DNA of 64,000 nt from Mediterranea sp. An20 (GTDB taxonomy: Bacteria; Bacteroidota; Bacteroidia; Bacteroidales; Bacteroidaceae), in assembly GCF_002160055.1 (NCBI RefSeq), contig NZ_NFJV01000012.1, positions 55,646 through 119,645 of the forward strand, given 5' to 3'. Below the pieces are notes generated by a model that worked only from the letters and a program-made list of their open reading frames with translations, did not search any database and was not told the DNA's origin. The first letter of the stretch is position 1. Each line of letters opens with the position of its first letter. Positions 56,196-63,188 of the stretch are shown one piece after another. The translations under genes and the position numbers were made by a program.

Positions 56196-56510
56196 ATGAG
56201 AATCAATTTCAAAGGACCGGTAATGCCGGTGGACCCGTATTCACAGCTGGCATTCGTGGAGATACTGAACATCATCCTGGCGGCCAAAAACATCGTGGAC
56301 GTGAACAGGCTTCTGATAAACAGGAACGTCAACCCGAAATTCGGCTCGCTGTCCGGCTATTTCAGATGGTCATTCGCTGGGGACCGGTTCACGCTATGGC
56401 AACGGATGGACTACAACTCCATGCTGTGTTTCAATCCGGGAATACTGGAGATACACTTCGGAGCCCTGGCCGCCAGGGACAACGGGAAAGACATCAATGT
56501 ATTCAACTGA
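56196..56510 (+). CDS. Small conjugative-element protein, unknown
   Basis: 104 residues, not recognised. One amphipathic helix (AFVEILNIILAAKNIVDVNRLL) followed by an aromatic-rich part (GYFRWSFAGDRFTLWQRM). No signal peptide or membrane helix. Starts 11 bp after the ArdA-like stop, in one operon with its neighbours. Confidence 0.7.
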   Translation: MRINFKGPVMPVDPYSQLAFVEILNIILAAKNIVDVNRLLINRNVNPKFGSLSGYFRWSFAGDRFTLWQRMDYNSMLCFNPGILEIHFGALAARDNGKDINVFN

Positions 56511-56524
56511 CAAGAACAACGGAT

Positions 56525-56815
56525 ATGGCAACGACAGTCAAAGTCCCCAACCGGGATATCGCAATACGGGCGTTCGATTACCTGCGCCACGAACACAAGA
56601 CATTTTCAGCTTTGCGCCTGGCCCATCACCTGCTCCACCACGAGGGCATCTCTCTCGGCATAGGTGACACGGATTGGGATATTGACACGGCCCTGCAAAG
56701 GTTCGGCGGAGAGCCGAGAAGCGGATACGGGCATTCCGCCCGCTTCGATTTCAACGGGAAGACGGTAATGGAACGTGACAAGTTCCAACAGGTATTCCAT
56801 GAAGAGGACAGATAA
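56525..56815 (+). CDS. Small conjugative-element protein, unknown
   Basis: 96 residues from the ATG at 56525 (MATTVKVPNRDIAIRA), 14 bp after the preceding stop. The same frame is open further upstream to 56135, but that part overlaps two real genes and is not used. N-terminal helices rich in His and Arg (HEHKTFSALRLAHHLLHHEG) and an acidic middle (GIGDTDWDIDTAL) suggest a small nucleic-acid or protein-binding fold. Not assigned. Confidence 0.7.
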   Translation: MATTVKVPNRDIAIRAFDYLRHEHKTFSALRLAHHLLHHEGISLGIGDTDWDIDTALQRFGGEPRSGYGHSARFDFNGKTVMERDKFQQVFHEEDR

Positions 56816-56900
56816 CCGGAGGGCGGCCGCAAGGTCGCTCTCCTCTCATTTATAAATTCATGTACGGGAAAATGAATCCTGCCGTACACAGGTGACAGAA

Positions 56901-57833
56901 ATGAAAGGACAGGAAAAACTGACGATGGACTTTGTGAAATCGCTCATGGAGCCTTCCTACACATGGGTGTGGGTGGATTACCGCGACAATCTTGACAACT
57001 GCCGAGACACTATTCAGAAATGCCTGGAAGAAAGGAACTGTGAAAGACTTTTGGAAAAAGTGGACGAATGGTACAGTGACGCGGAATGGGAAGCGGTCCG
57101 TGATATTGTCGCAAAACTGAAGGATGAATGCATCAGTTCCCATGACTTCGGAAAAGAAGCCGTGGAACAGTTCTTCGGAGAATACGAATATGAAATCAGG
57201 GAGGAAATATACAGCCGTAATTCCTCAGACATACTGAAGGAACTGGTCAAGAATACGGATGACATTCCCGTGCGTGTCGAGATGTTGTCCGACTATGACT
57301 GCATCAATTCCAACTGGCTCGAATCACAGGACGGCTACCGGTATGAGGAATCCTATTTCGGGGACATGGTGGATGCGCTGAATCTCAATCCCGCCAGAGT
57401 AAAGAAGACGCTTAAGGAAAAAGGCTATAAGACATGCGGCCGCTTTCCGGACAAAAAGCACAGGGACGGCAAGGAGCAGGTATCCTACGGGCAGTTCTAT
57501 CAGGAACTCATCAACTCCTGCTGCGGAGCCAACCTGCTGACCTATATCGGGAAAGTAAGTCTGGAAGAACTCTATGACACCGGATTCTCGTTCAAAGAAG
57601 TCATTATTCCAAAAGGCAACTGTTGCGGGCTGTTCAGTTCCATGTACGGTGGAGGGAGCCTTCTTGAAATGGAGCTCAGAGAGGACATCAGGCTGAGACT
57701 GGAAGTCAAGGACTACCACGGATTCCGTTTCCGGCTTGACAACGAGAGGTCAACCTATGAATGCTCCATCAAGCGTGTCTATGGAGTATGCGATTCCTTC
57801 TTCGGTGAAAAGATAAGCCTTGTCGCTTCATGA
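56901..57833 (+). CDS. Conjugative-element protein, unknown, cysteine-containing
   Basis: 310 residues; not recognised. Acidic N-terminal helical part (about 1-95), central segment with YFGDMVDALNLNPARVKKTL, then NSCCGANLLTYIGKVSLEEL and GNCCGLFSS, two CC pairs that could bind a metal or form disulfides, and a beta-rich end. A GTG at 56892 is an alternative start. A perfect 7-bp hairpin (TGTACGG/CCGTACA, 56861-56888) sits just in front of the start and may affect translation. Confidence 0.7.
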   Translation: MKGQEKLTMDFVKSLMEPSYTWVWVDYRDNLDNCRDTIQKCLEERNCERLLEKVDEWYSDAEWEAVRDIVAKLKDECISSHDFGKEAVEQFFGEYEYEIREEIYSRNSSDILKELVKNTDDIPVRVEMLSDYDCINSNWLESQDGYRYEESYFGDMVDALNLNPARVKKTLKEKGYKTCGRFPDKKHRDGKEQVSYGQFYQELINSCCGANLLTYIGKVSLEELYDTGFSFKEVIIPKGNCCGLFSSMYGGGSLLEMELREDIRLRLEVKDYHGFRFRLDNERSTYECSIKRVYGVCDSFFGEKISLVAS

Positions 57834-57866
57834 GATTGACAGTCAATAAACCAAATACATAGGATT

Positions 57867-58373
57867 ATGGAAAAGAAATATGCAATCATCCTCTTCAAGG
57901 AGAAAGAATACCTGTGCAGCCACGAGGACGGCTGCTATTGTGACGTATCCTGTCCGATGATGACATTTACTGAAGGCGAAGACGACTTCAAAATTCTGGA
58001 ACCTGACCAAAACCGGTCTGAAAGGACGTTTTCTTACCATGAAAAGGCATTGAGTCTTTCTCCCGGATTCTACACGAACGGCTGGCCTGCCCTGTTCCTG
58101 GAAGTGCCGGACACGGGAGAGACCTATACGGTGCTTACCGTCAACCTGGAAGACTCTCCGGCATTCGGGATTCCGGACAGGACTTTCATTGACACCGGCA
58201 ACAACCCGGATGCGATGGAATTCCTCATAAGGAACAACCTTGCCGAAGACACCGGCTACAGGCGCAGGAGCGGATGGGTGGAATATCCGATGGTAAGACT
58301 GAACCTGCCGGAGCTGTACCGGATATCCCCGGAGGCTTTCGGGGATGGACTGACAACAGAAAATGAACAATAA
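57867..58373 (+). CDS. DUF4313-like conjugative-element protein
   Basis: 168 residues. The part FIDTGNNPDAMEFLIRNNLA followed by a GWVEYPMVRLNLPEL end recalls DUF4313, a small family found on Bacteroides mobile elements; the match is from memory of the pattern and is tentative. An N-terminal CYCDVSCP could bind metal. Function unknown. Starts 33 bp after the previous gene; its end overlaps a longer frame of the next gene. Confidence 0.6.
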   Translation: MEKKYAIILFKEKEYLCSHEDGCYCDVSCPMMTFTEGEDDFKILEPDQNRSERTFSYHEKALSLSPGFYTNGWPALFLEVPDTGETYTVLTVNLEDSPAFGIPDRTFIDTGNNPDAMEFLIRNNLAEDTGYRRRSGWVEYPMVRLNLPELYRISPEAFGDGLTTENEQ

Positions 58374-58395
58374 CCCAATCATAAAATTAAAGATT

Positions 58396-58977
58396 ATGAC
58401 AAAGTACGATGTAAGAGTAAGGTACTCCTTCGAGGGTACCTACAAGGTCGTGGCCGAGGACCGCGACGAGGCGGAAAGAATGGTAACGGAAGACTGCGGG
58501 CTGGTATTGGGCGGCAACATCCACACCACCTGTGACGATGACGAGGTGACGGACTGGAAGTTCGGCAGCCATCCCGACATGCAGATCCTGTCTTTCAGGG
58601 AACGGGACAAAAAAGGCAAGGTAAAATACACCGCCATGTGTTTCGGCGACAGGATTGAAGAGCTGCGTAAGGATATCATAGAGGCCATCAGGCAGCTGCT
58701 TTATGCCCACGGGCTGAAAGAAATATCATTTGCCGACAACGATGAAGACCCTGTATGGGTCATCTGGTTCGGCAAGAACGGAGACCCCTATGAATGCCGG
58801 GTAACGGGACTTGAAGTCACGGACAACAGCCTGACGGTATTCGCATCGGAAAAGGAATGCGGAGAAGAGGTGGCCTGCCGCACTCCTTACGAGCTCGGAG
58901 CCAGCAACATCGACTGGCTCAACCAGATGTATGAGGCGGCCATGCTGCAGCTTGAAAACACAAACGGAAACTCTTAA
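58396..58977 (+). CDS. Conjugative-element protein, unknown
   Basis: 193 residues from the ATG at 58396 (MTKYDVRVRYSFEGTYKV). An ATG 33 bp earlier overlaps the preceding gene's end and gives an unlikely N-terminus. N-terminal beta segment with VVAEDRDEAERMVTEDCG, like small DUF-type proteins on plasmids, then a helical middle and an acidic beta domain (DPVWVIWFGKNGDPYECRVTG). Not assigned. Confidence 0.7.
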   Translation: MTKYDVRVRYSFEGTYKVVAEDRDEAERMVTEDCGLVLGGNIHTTCDDDEVTDWKFGSHPDMQILSFRERDKKGKVKYTAMCFGDRIEELRKDIIEAIRQLLYAHGLKEISFADNDEDPVWVIWFGKNGDPYECRVTGLEVTDNSLTVFASEKECGEEVACRTPYELGASNIDWLNQMYEAAMLQLENTNGNS

Positions 58978-58988
58978 AGAACGACAAT

Positions 58989-59219
58989 ATGGCAGCAAGA
59001 ATCAACATGAACAGACACGTCCGGGAAGGATGGACTGTCGGAGCGTTCATCAGGGAACTGGCACCGCAAATAGAAACAATCATGAGCGGCCAAAGCTGGA
59101 GAAAGCCTTTCAGGGACAAGCAGGAGCTGGTGGACTGGTGCAGGGACAACCAGCCCTATTACAAGAAAAGGATTCCCGAGGTGAACAGCCATTTTGCAAG
59201 AATGTACAACCTCAAATAG
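58989..59219 (+). CDS. Small basic conjugative-element protein
   Basis: 76 residues, basic, one domain with several Trp and Arg residues (HVREGWTVGAFIRELAPQIE, SWRKPFRDKQELVDWCRDNQ). Could bind nucleic acid. Not assigned. Tight spacing on both sides (11 and 9 bp). Confidence 0.7.
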   Translation: MAARINMNRHVREGWTVGAFIRELAPQIETIMSGQSWRKPFRDKQELVDWCRDNQPYYKKRIPEVNSHFARMYNLK

Positions 59220-59228
59220 AAACGCAGT

Positions 59229-59837
59229 ATGAAATATCAAGCGGAAAACGCGGTATCCAGCTTCTTCTACTATATGTGGAACAGCTGGAACGAGGAAGAA
59301 TGCAGGATTGTGTACGGAGGCATGTCCCGTCACTTCTGGGAAAAATGGTGCCAGATGACGGACAAGGGAGTGTTCGGGGCCGCCGAACGGTTTTATGTGG
59401 AACTGTCGGACACCTACCGGGAGCTTCTGGTGGAACGGGCCGTTGAACTTTATGACGGAAAAGCATTCCGAAAACAGCCGGAGGACAGGGAAATCCTTGT
59501 GTGCGCATCCTGCGGATCAAGGAAAATAGAAATCCAGGCTTGGATTGATGCCAATACCGACGAACTCCGCAGCGACGTGGATGACGACATGGACAGCCGG
59601 TGGTGCGGAGAATGCGAAGGCCATACGGGCTTCGACATGCTGGAGGGCTTCAAGCGGAAGATGGAAACCTGGTGGGTCTCCGCGGACCTCCGGCTGAAAG
59701 GAAGGATAACCGGTCTGAAAGGGACGGACCATTTTCCGGATAACGGGCCACAGGCATTTGCCGATGCCGCAGATGCCTGGTGGAAATCCCTGGACTATGA
59801 CCGGAAACGGAACATTTACAAGGAATACGGACATTAA
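59229..59837 (+). CDS. Zinc-ribbon conjugative-element protein
   Basis: 202 residues. The middle has a four-cysteine site, CASCGSRK (about 97-104) and CGECEG (about 125-130), that should hold zinc. The N-terminal half is helical and aromatic (SSFFYYMWNSWNEEECRIVYG); the C-terminal part has repeated Trp and His residues. Family not recognised. DNA or RNA binding is plausible for a zinc ribbon but not shown. Confidence 0.7.
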   Translation: MKYQAENAVSSFFYYMWNSWNEEECRIVYGGMSRHFWEKWCQMTDKGVFGAAERFYVELSDTYRELLVERAVELYDGKAFRKQPEDREILVCASCGSRKIEIQAWIDANTDELRSDVDDDMDSRWCGECEGHTGFDMLEGFKRKMETWWVSADLRLKGRITGLKGTDHFPDNGPQAFADAADAWWKSLDYDRKRNIYKEYGH

Positions 59838-59849
59838 AGTACAGATTAT

Positions 59850-60059
59850 ATGAAAAGAAACATCATTGACCTGATCTGCGGCTCATGCGGCTGCGGCAGG
59901 CAGGAGGCACAGGAATACCTGGATGCCGAAATCCGGTACCTGCAGGAATTGCAGGACGCGAATGACCTGAGAGACGGCGACATAGAGGCCGCGTGCGGCA
60001 ATCTCGGTCTTGACCTTGACTTCCAGGAGTATTTTGTCAACCGCCTTGCAGGGGCATAA
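59850..60059 (+). CDS. Small acidic conjugative-element protein
   Basis: 69 residues with an N-terminal CGSCGCG cluster (about 10-16) and an acidic helix (EAQEYLDAEIRYLQELQDAN). Not assigned. In the same operon, 12 bp before the J-domain gene. Confidence 0.65.
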   Translation: MKRNIIDLICGSCGCGRQEAQEYLDAEIRYLQELQDANDLRDGDIEAACGNLGLDLDFQEYFVNRLAGA

Positions 60060-60071
60060 AACTTTACGCTT

Positions 60072-61100
60072 ATGACTTATTTTCAAGACATACGAAGTCT
60101 GGCGGACCTGAAGAAAGAGTACCGCCGTCTGGCAATGCTTCACCACCCCGACAAGGGTGGTGACATTGCCGTCATGCAGCAGGTGAATATCGAATTCGAG
60201 AAACTGTTCGATATATGGAAAGACAAATCCTCCATCCCGTCGGATTCGACAGGTTACGAATATGACTGCCAAGGTGCCACCGCAAGGGAATACACAGAAT
60301 ACGTGTACAATGAATACCGCTGGAAAGGCCGCAATTACAAGGGGCAGCACGCCCCCGAAATCGTCGGACTGGTGCGGACATGGCTCAAGGAGACCTATCC
60401 GAAATACAGGTTCTCTGTCCGCAGGAGCGGATACAGCTCAATCAACATCCGTCTGATGACGGCTGATTTCGAGGCTTTCACCAAAGAATCCGGGAAAGTG
60501 CAGGGAGACATCAACCATTACCATATCGCATCCGACATGTCCCTGACGGACCGCGCGAAAGAGGTGATGACGAATGTCCGTGATTTCGTGATGTCGTACA
60601 ATTTCGACGACAGCGATCCCATGACGGACTATTTCTGCACCAATTTCTACCTCACTCTCGGAGTCGGCAACTATAAGCAGCCCTATAAGGTCGAACTGCC
60701 GGAACTCACGGGGAAAGACAGCCCTGAAGTGTTCACGCATCCCGAAGGACCGGCACACAAGGCGTTACGCCAGGCACTGGGCAAGGCACGGTTCGGCTTC
60801 ATCGAGAGCCGGAGGCATACCGGGGAAATGATACTGGGGGAAGACTTTTACGGTTCACAGGGCGAACATTATTTCTGGCCTAAAGAGTATTCAAGCGCAA
60901 AAACGGCCCAAAAACGTATCGACAAACTGGAGGCTGCCGGAATGCGGTGCGAACTGACCGGCTGCAACAGAGGATACATACGGCTGCTCGGATATGCTCC
61001 GGAAACGGAAAAATGCCTGGAACAAGAACGGCAGGAAGTCGCCATTGCGCACAAGGCATGGCAATCAAAAAAACAATATACAAACGACCATTTAATTTAA
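60072..61100 (+). CDS. J-domain protein with LPD-type region
   Basis: 342 residues. An N-terminal J-domain (about 5-60) with the essential HPD at 25-27 (LHHPDKGG) would recruit a DnaK ATPase. The next part (about 90-190: IVGLVRTWLKETYPKYRFSV, then DINHYH and a YNFDDSDPMTDYF segment) resembles the large-polyvalent-protein-associated domain LPD29 of conjugative elements and phages. The C-terminal quarter is a separate beta/alpha module (ETEKCLEQERQEVAIAHKAW). Such proteins may help fold or remodel incoming element proteins; the role is unproven. Confidence 0.75.
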   Translation: MTYFQDIRSLADLKKEYRRLAMLHHPDKGGDIAVMQQVNIEFEKLFDIWKDKSSIPSDSTGYEYDCQGATAREYTEYVYNEYRWKGRNYKGQHAPEIVGLVRTWLKETYPKYRFSVRRSGYSSINIRLMTADFEAFTKESGKVQGDINHYHIASDMSLTDRAKEVMTNVRDFVMSYNFDDSDPMTDYFCTNFYLTLGVGNYKQPYKVELPELTGKDSPEVFTHPEGPAHKALRQALGKARFGFIESRRHTGEMILGEDFYGSQGEHYFWPKEYSSAKTAQKRIDKLEAAGMRCELTGCNRGYIRLLGYAPETEKCLEQERQEVAIAHKAWQSKKQYTNDHLI

Positions 61101-61106
61101 GATATT

Positions 61107-61814
61107 ATGAATAAGGACAATGTAAACAAATGGTGGTGCAGCCTGCCAGAAAGTATCAGGCTGAAACTCTCCGGGCATGGCATCACGGATATATTGCAGG
61201 AACCGGACACTTCAGTTCAGGCTACTTTATACCGGTATGCCCGGCTCAGAGCCGTCGGAACAGAGAAAGACAAGGACGAGGAGCGCTCGCTGCTCAATGA
61301 AGTCGCCTGCGGATTAAGCGATCTTGTCCTCGCCGGAAATAACGGAATGGCTCTTGAAGACATGTGTAACGAAGACGGTGAGTTCCTTGAAGAATACCAG
61401 GAACAATTCGACAAGTTCTACGACCGCTATGAGGAAACTCTGGTGGAGATAAACTGGGCTGTCATCATTTCACATACAGGAATACCGACCTCAGAACTCA
61501 TCCGGCTGTTGGAAAAGTTCGGATACAAACGGGTGGATATGGATGAGAATAAAAGAATACCCAAAACATTTTACACTTATCATAGGGGACTTCACATCAA
61601 CGCCACAGAAAACTTGTCCTTCCACATCGTACCGCAGAAGGAGAGTCTTGGACTTGGGCGCTTTGCCGTGTGTGCGGTCAAAAACGGGGTGGGTTCGCAA
61701 CTGGGAACGGACCATGCCCCGTTCTTTTTCCAACGCCTCTTTGCCTTCCTGAAAAGTGAAAGGAGCGAAAAAGAAATCATAGATGAAATATGCAGCAACA
61801 AACAAACTGAATAA
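61107..61814 (+). CDS. Conjugative-element protein, unknown
   Basis: 235 residues; not recognised. N-terminal helical part (NKWWCSLPESIRLKLSGHGI), acidic middle (CNEDGEFLEEYQEQFDKFYD), then a beta-rich end. Starts 7 bp after the J-domain gene. Probably soluble and cytoplasmic. Confidence 0.7.
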   Translation: MNKDNVNKWWCSLPESIRLKLSGHGITDILQEPDTSVQATLYRYARLRAVGTEKDKDEERSLLNEVACGLSDLVLAGNNGMALEDMCNEDGEFLEEYQEQFDKFYDRYEETLVEINWAVIISHTGIPTSELIRLLEKFGYKRVDMDENKRIPKTFYTYHRGLHINATENLSFHIVPQKESLGLGRFAVCAVKNGVGSQLGTDHAPFFFQRLFAFLKSERSEKEIIDEICSNKQTE

Positions 61815-61817
61815 AGT

Positions 61818-62519
61818 ATGAAAGCAAAAGTTTTAAGATACAGATTCGACGGCAACGCCATCATCGCCCCGTATATGGACCTTGAACCCTATGCGGAGAA
61901 TGTCTTCATCTCGCTGGTAAAGAAAAATGAAAGCGGAAATGAAAGTGCAGACTGTTTCTATGTGGTCTGCAAGATAAGTAATGTCTATTTCACCTGCGGC
62001 GAGTATCCACGCTACATCCTTGACAAGGAGATAGCCCGTGAAGAAGCTGAAACATATTGCAGAAACTGGATAGCGAAGACCTTGAAGAATGCGGAAAGCG
62101 GCAATTGTGTCACCCAATTGGACATCCGTGTATTCGAGGAGCTTGGCCTTGATCCCGTTCCTTTGATGCAGGCACGTGAAGCGTACACAAAAAAGCTGGA
62201 GCAGAAACGTCTGGAAATGAAAATGGAAGAAGAGGAGAAAAGGAGACAGAAGGAAACAGAATGGCAACAGTTGCTTGATGACAACAAACGGAAATTTCTG
62301 GCAGGTGAAAAAATCACGGCTGAAATATTCCTTGAAATCACCAAACGCGACGGCTTTGACATCCATATCCGGACCAAAGGGACATTCAACAGGTCTGTAA
62401 TAACCATAGACAAAGAGACGAACATGAACTTCAGGCTATACAAAGGCCGCCGCATTCCAGATTTCACAGGCTGCGACAAGGCGGTCAGGAATTACCTTGC
62501 CTTCCTTTCCGGGAAATAA
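61818..62519 (+). CDS. Coiled-coil conjugative-element protein, unknown
   Basis: 233 residues. A central Lys/Glu-rich coiled coil (about 118-155: LEQKRLEMKMEEEEKRRQKE) separates a beta-rich N-terminal part from a C-terminal part (RSVITIDKETNMNFRLYKGR). Not assigned. Last gene before hairpin copy 3; stop at 62519. Confidence 0.7.
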   Translation: MKAKVLRYRFDGNAIIAPYMDLEPYAENVFISLVKKNESGNESADCFYVVCKISNVYFTCGEYPRYILDKEIAREEAETYCRNWIAKTLKNAESGNCVTQLDIRVFEELGLDPVPLMQAREAYTKKLEQKRLEMKMEEEEKRRQKETEWQQLLDDNKRKFLAGEKITAEIFLEITKRDGFDIHIRTKGTFNRSVITIDKETNMNFRLYKGRRIPDFTGCDKAVRNYLAFLSGK

Positions 62520-62652
62520 AAAACCGAAAATGGTACAGGACAAAAGCGGTGACGGGCAGAAAGGATTCATTTCAAACGTCACCGTTTTCCTTTCTTAAAT
62601 AAAGCCCGATGTCTTATCATATACAGGGGGTACTGCCGCATTTTCATTTCCG

Positions 62653-62797
62653 GCCTGCAAAGGTAGCCCCGTGCCCCGTGTACCGTACAAGGCCATGCCC
62701 CGGAGGGGTTGGCTGAAAGAAAATCGTCCTCGCTGCGCTGCGGTATTTTCTTTCGCCAAGCCTTGTTACGGTACGGACACGGGACAGTCAGGCAGGC
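62653..62797 (+). promoter_or_regulatory. Long-hairpin element, copy 3 (candidate single-strand promoter)
   Basis: Outer stem GCCTGC (62653-62658) against GCAGGC (62792-62797), CCCGTG/CACGGG and CCGTACAAGGC/GCCTTGTTACGG stems, and an inner GAAAGAAAAT/ATTTTCTTTC hairpin with the shared loop TCGTCCTCGC...GCGGTA. Minus-strand CCTTG, 22 bases, TACCTTTGC occupies 62692-62657. In this copy the -7 box falls in an internal loop instead of a stem. It stands 60 bp before the DUF4120 gene. Confidence 0.65.
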
Positions 62798-62857
62798 GAG
62801 AAATAAAAATACCGGCTCCCGGAGCCGGACGTGTTTAACAGATAAAATACAAAAGTC

Positions 62858-63148
62858 ATGAAAATCCTGAATCAAGAACATTTCGAGAATGTAAAGCGGT
62901 ATGCCGCATCCATCGGTGACACCTCGTTGCAAAAATGCCTGGACAGGCTGGAACAATGGGAGAAGAATCCCAACTACCCCTGTGAGATTTCACTCTACTA
63001 CGACCATGCCCCGTATTCGTTCGGCTTCACGCAGCGTTATCCCGACGGCAAAACAGGCATCGTGGGCGGCCTGCTCTACCACGGCATTCCGGACAGGTCC
63101 TTTGCCGTCACGCTGACACCGTTCCACGGATGGCAGATACACACCTGA
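62858..63148 (+). CDS. DUF4120 conjugative-element protein
   Basis: 96 residues matching the DUF4120 pattern: N-terminal NQEHFENVKRYAASIGD, LQKCLDRLEQWEKNPNYPCE, then FGFTQRYPDGKTGIVGGLLY and a C-terminal GWQIHT. DUF4120 is found on Bacteroides conjugative elements; function unknown. First gene after hairpin copy 3. Confidence 0.85.
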   Translation: MKILNQEHFENVKRYAASIGDTSLQKCLDRLEQWEKNPNYPCEISLYYDHAPYSFGFTQRYPDGKTGIVGGLLYHGIPDRSFAVTLTPFHGWQIHT

Positions 63149-63188
63149 TGACAGAAAACATAGTATTAACTTTATAAAATTCAAGATT

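Noticed and set aside
56135..56524. Upstream extension of the 96-residue gene
   Set aside because: It would overlap the ends of two other genes in a different frame; the ATG at 56525 is well placed.
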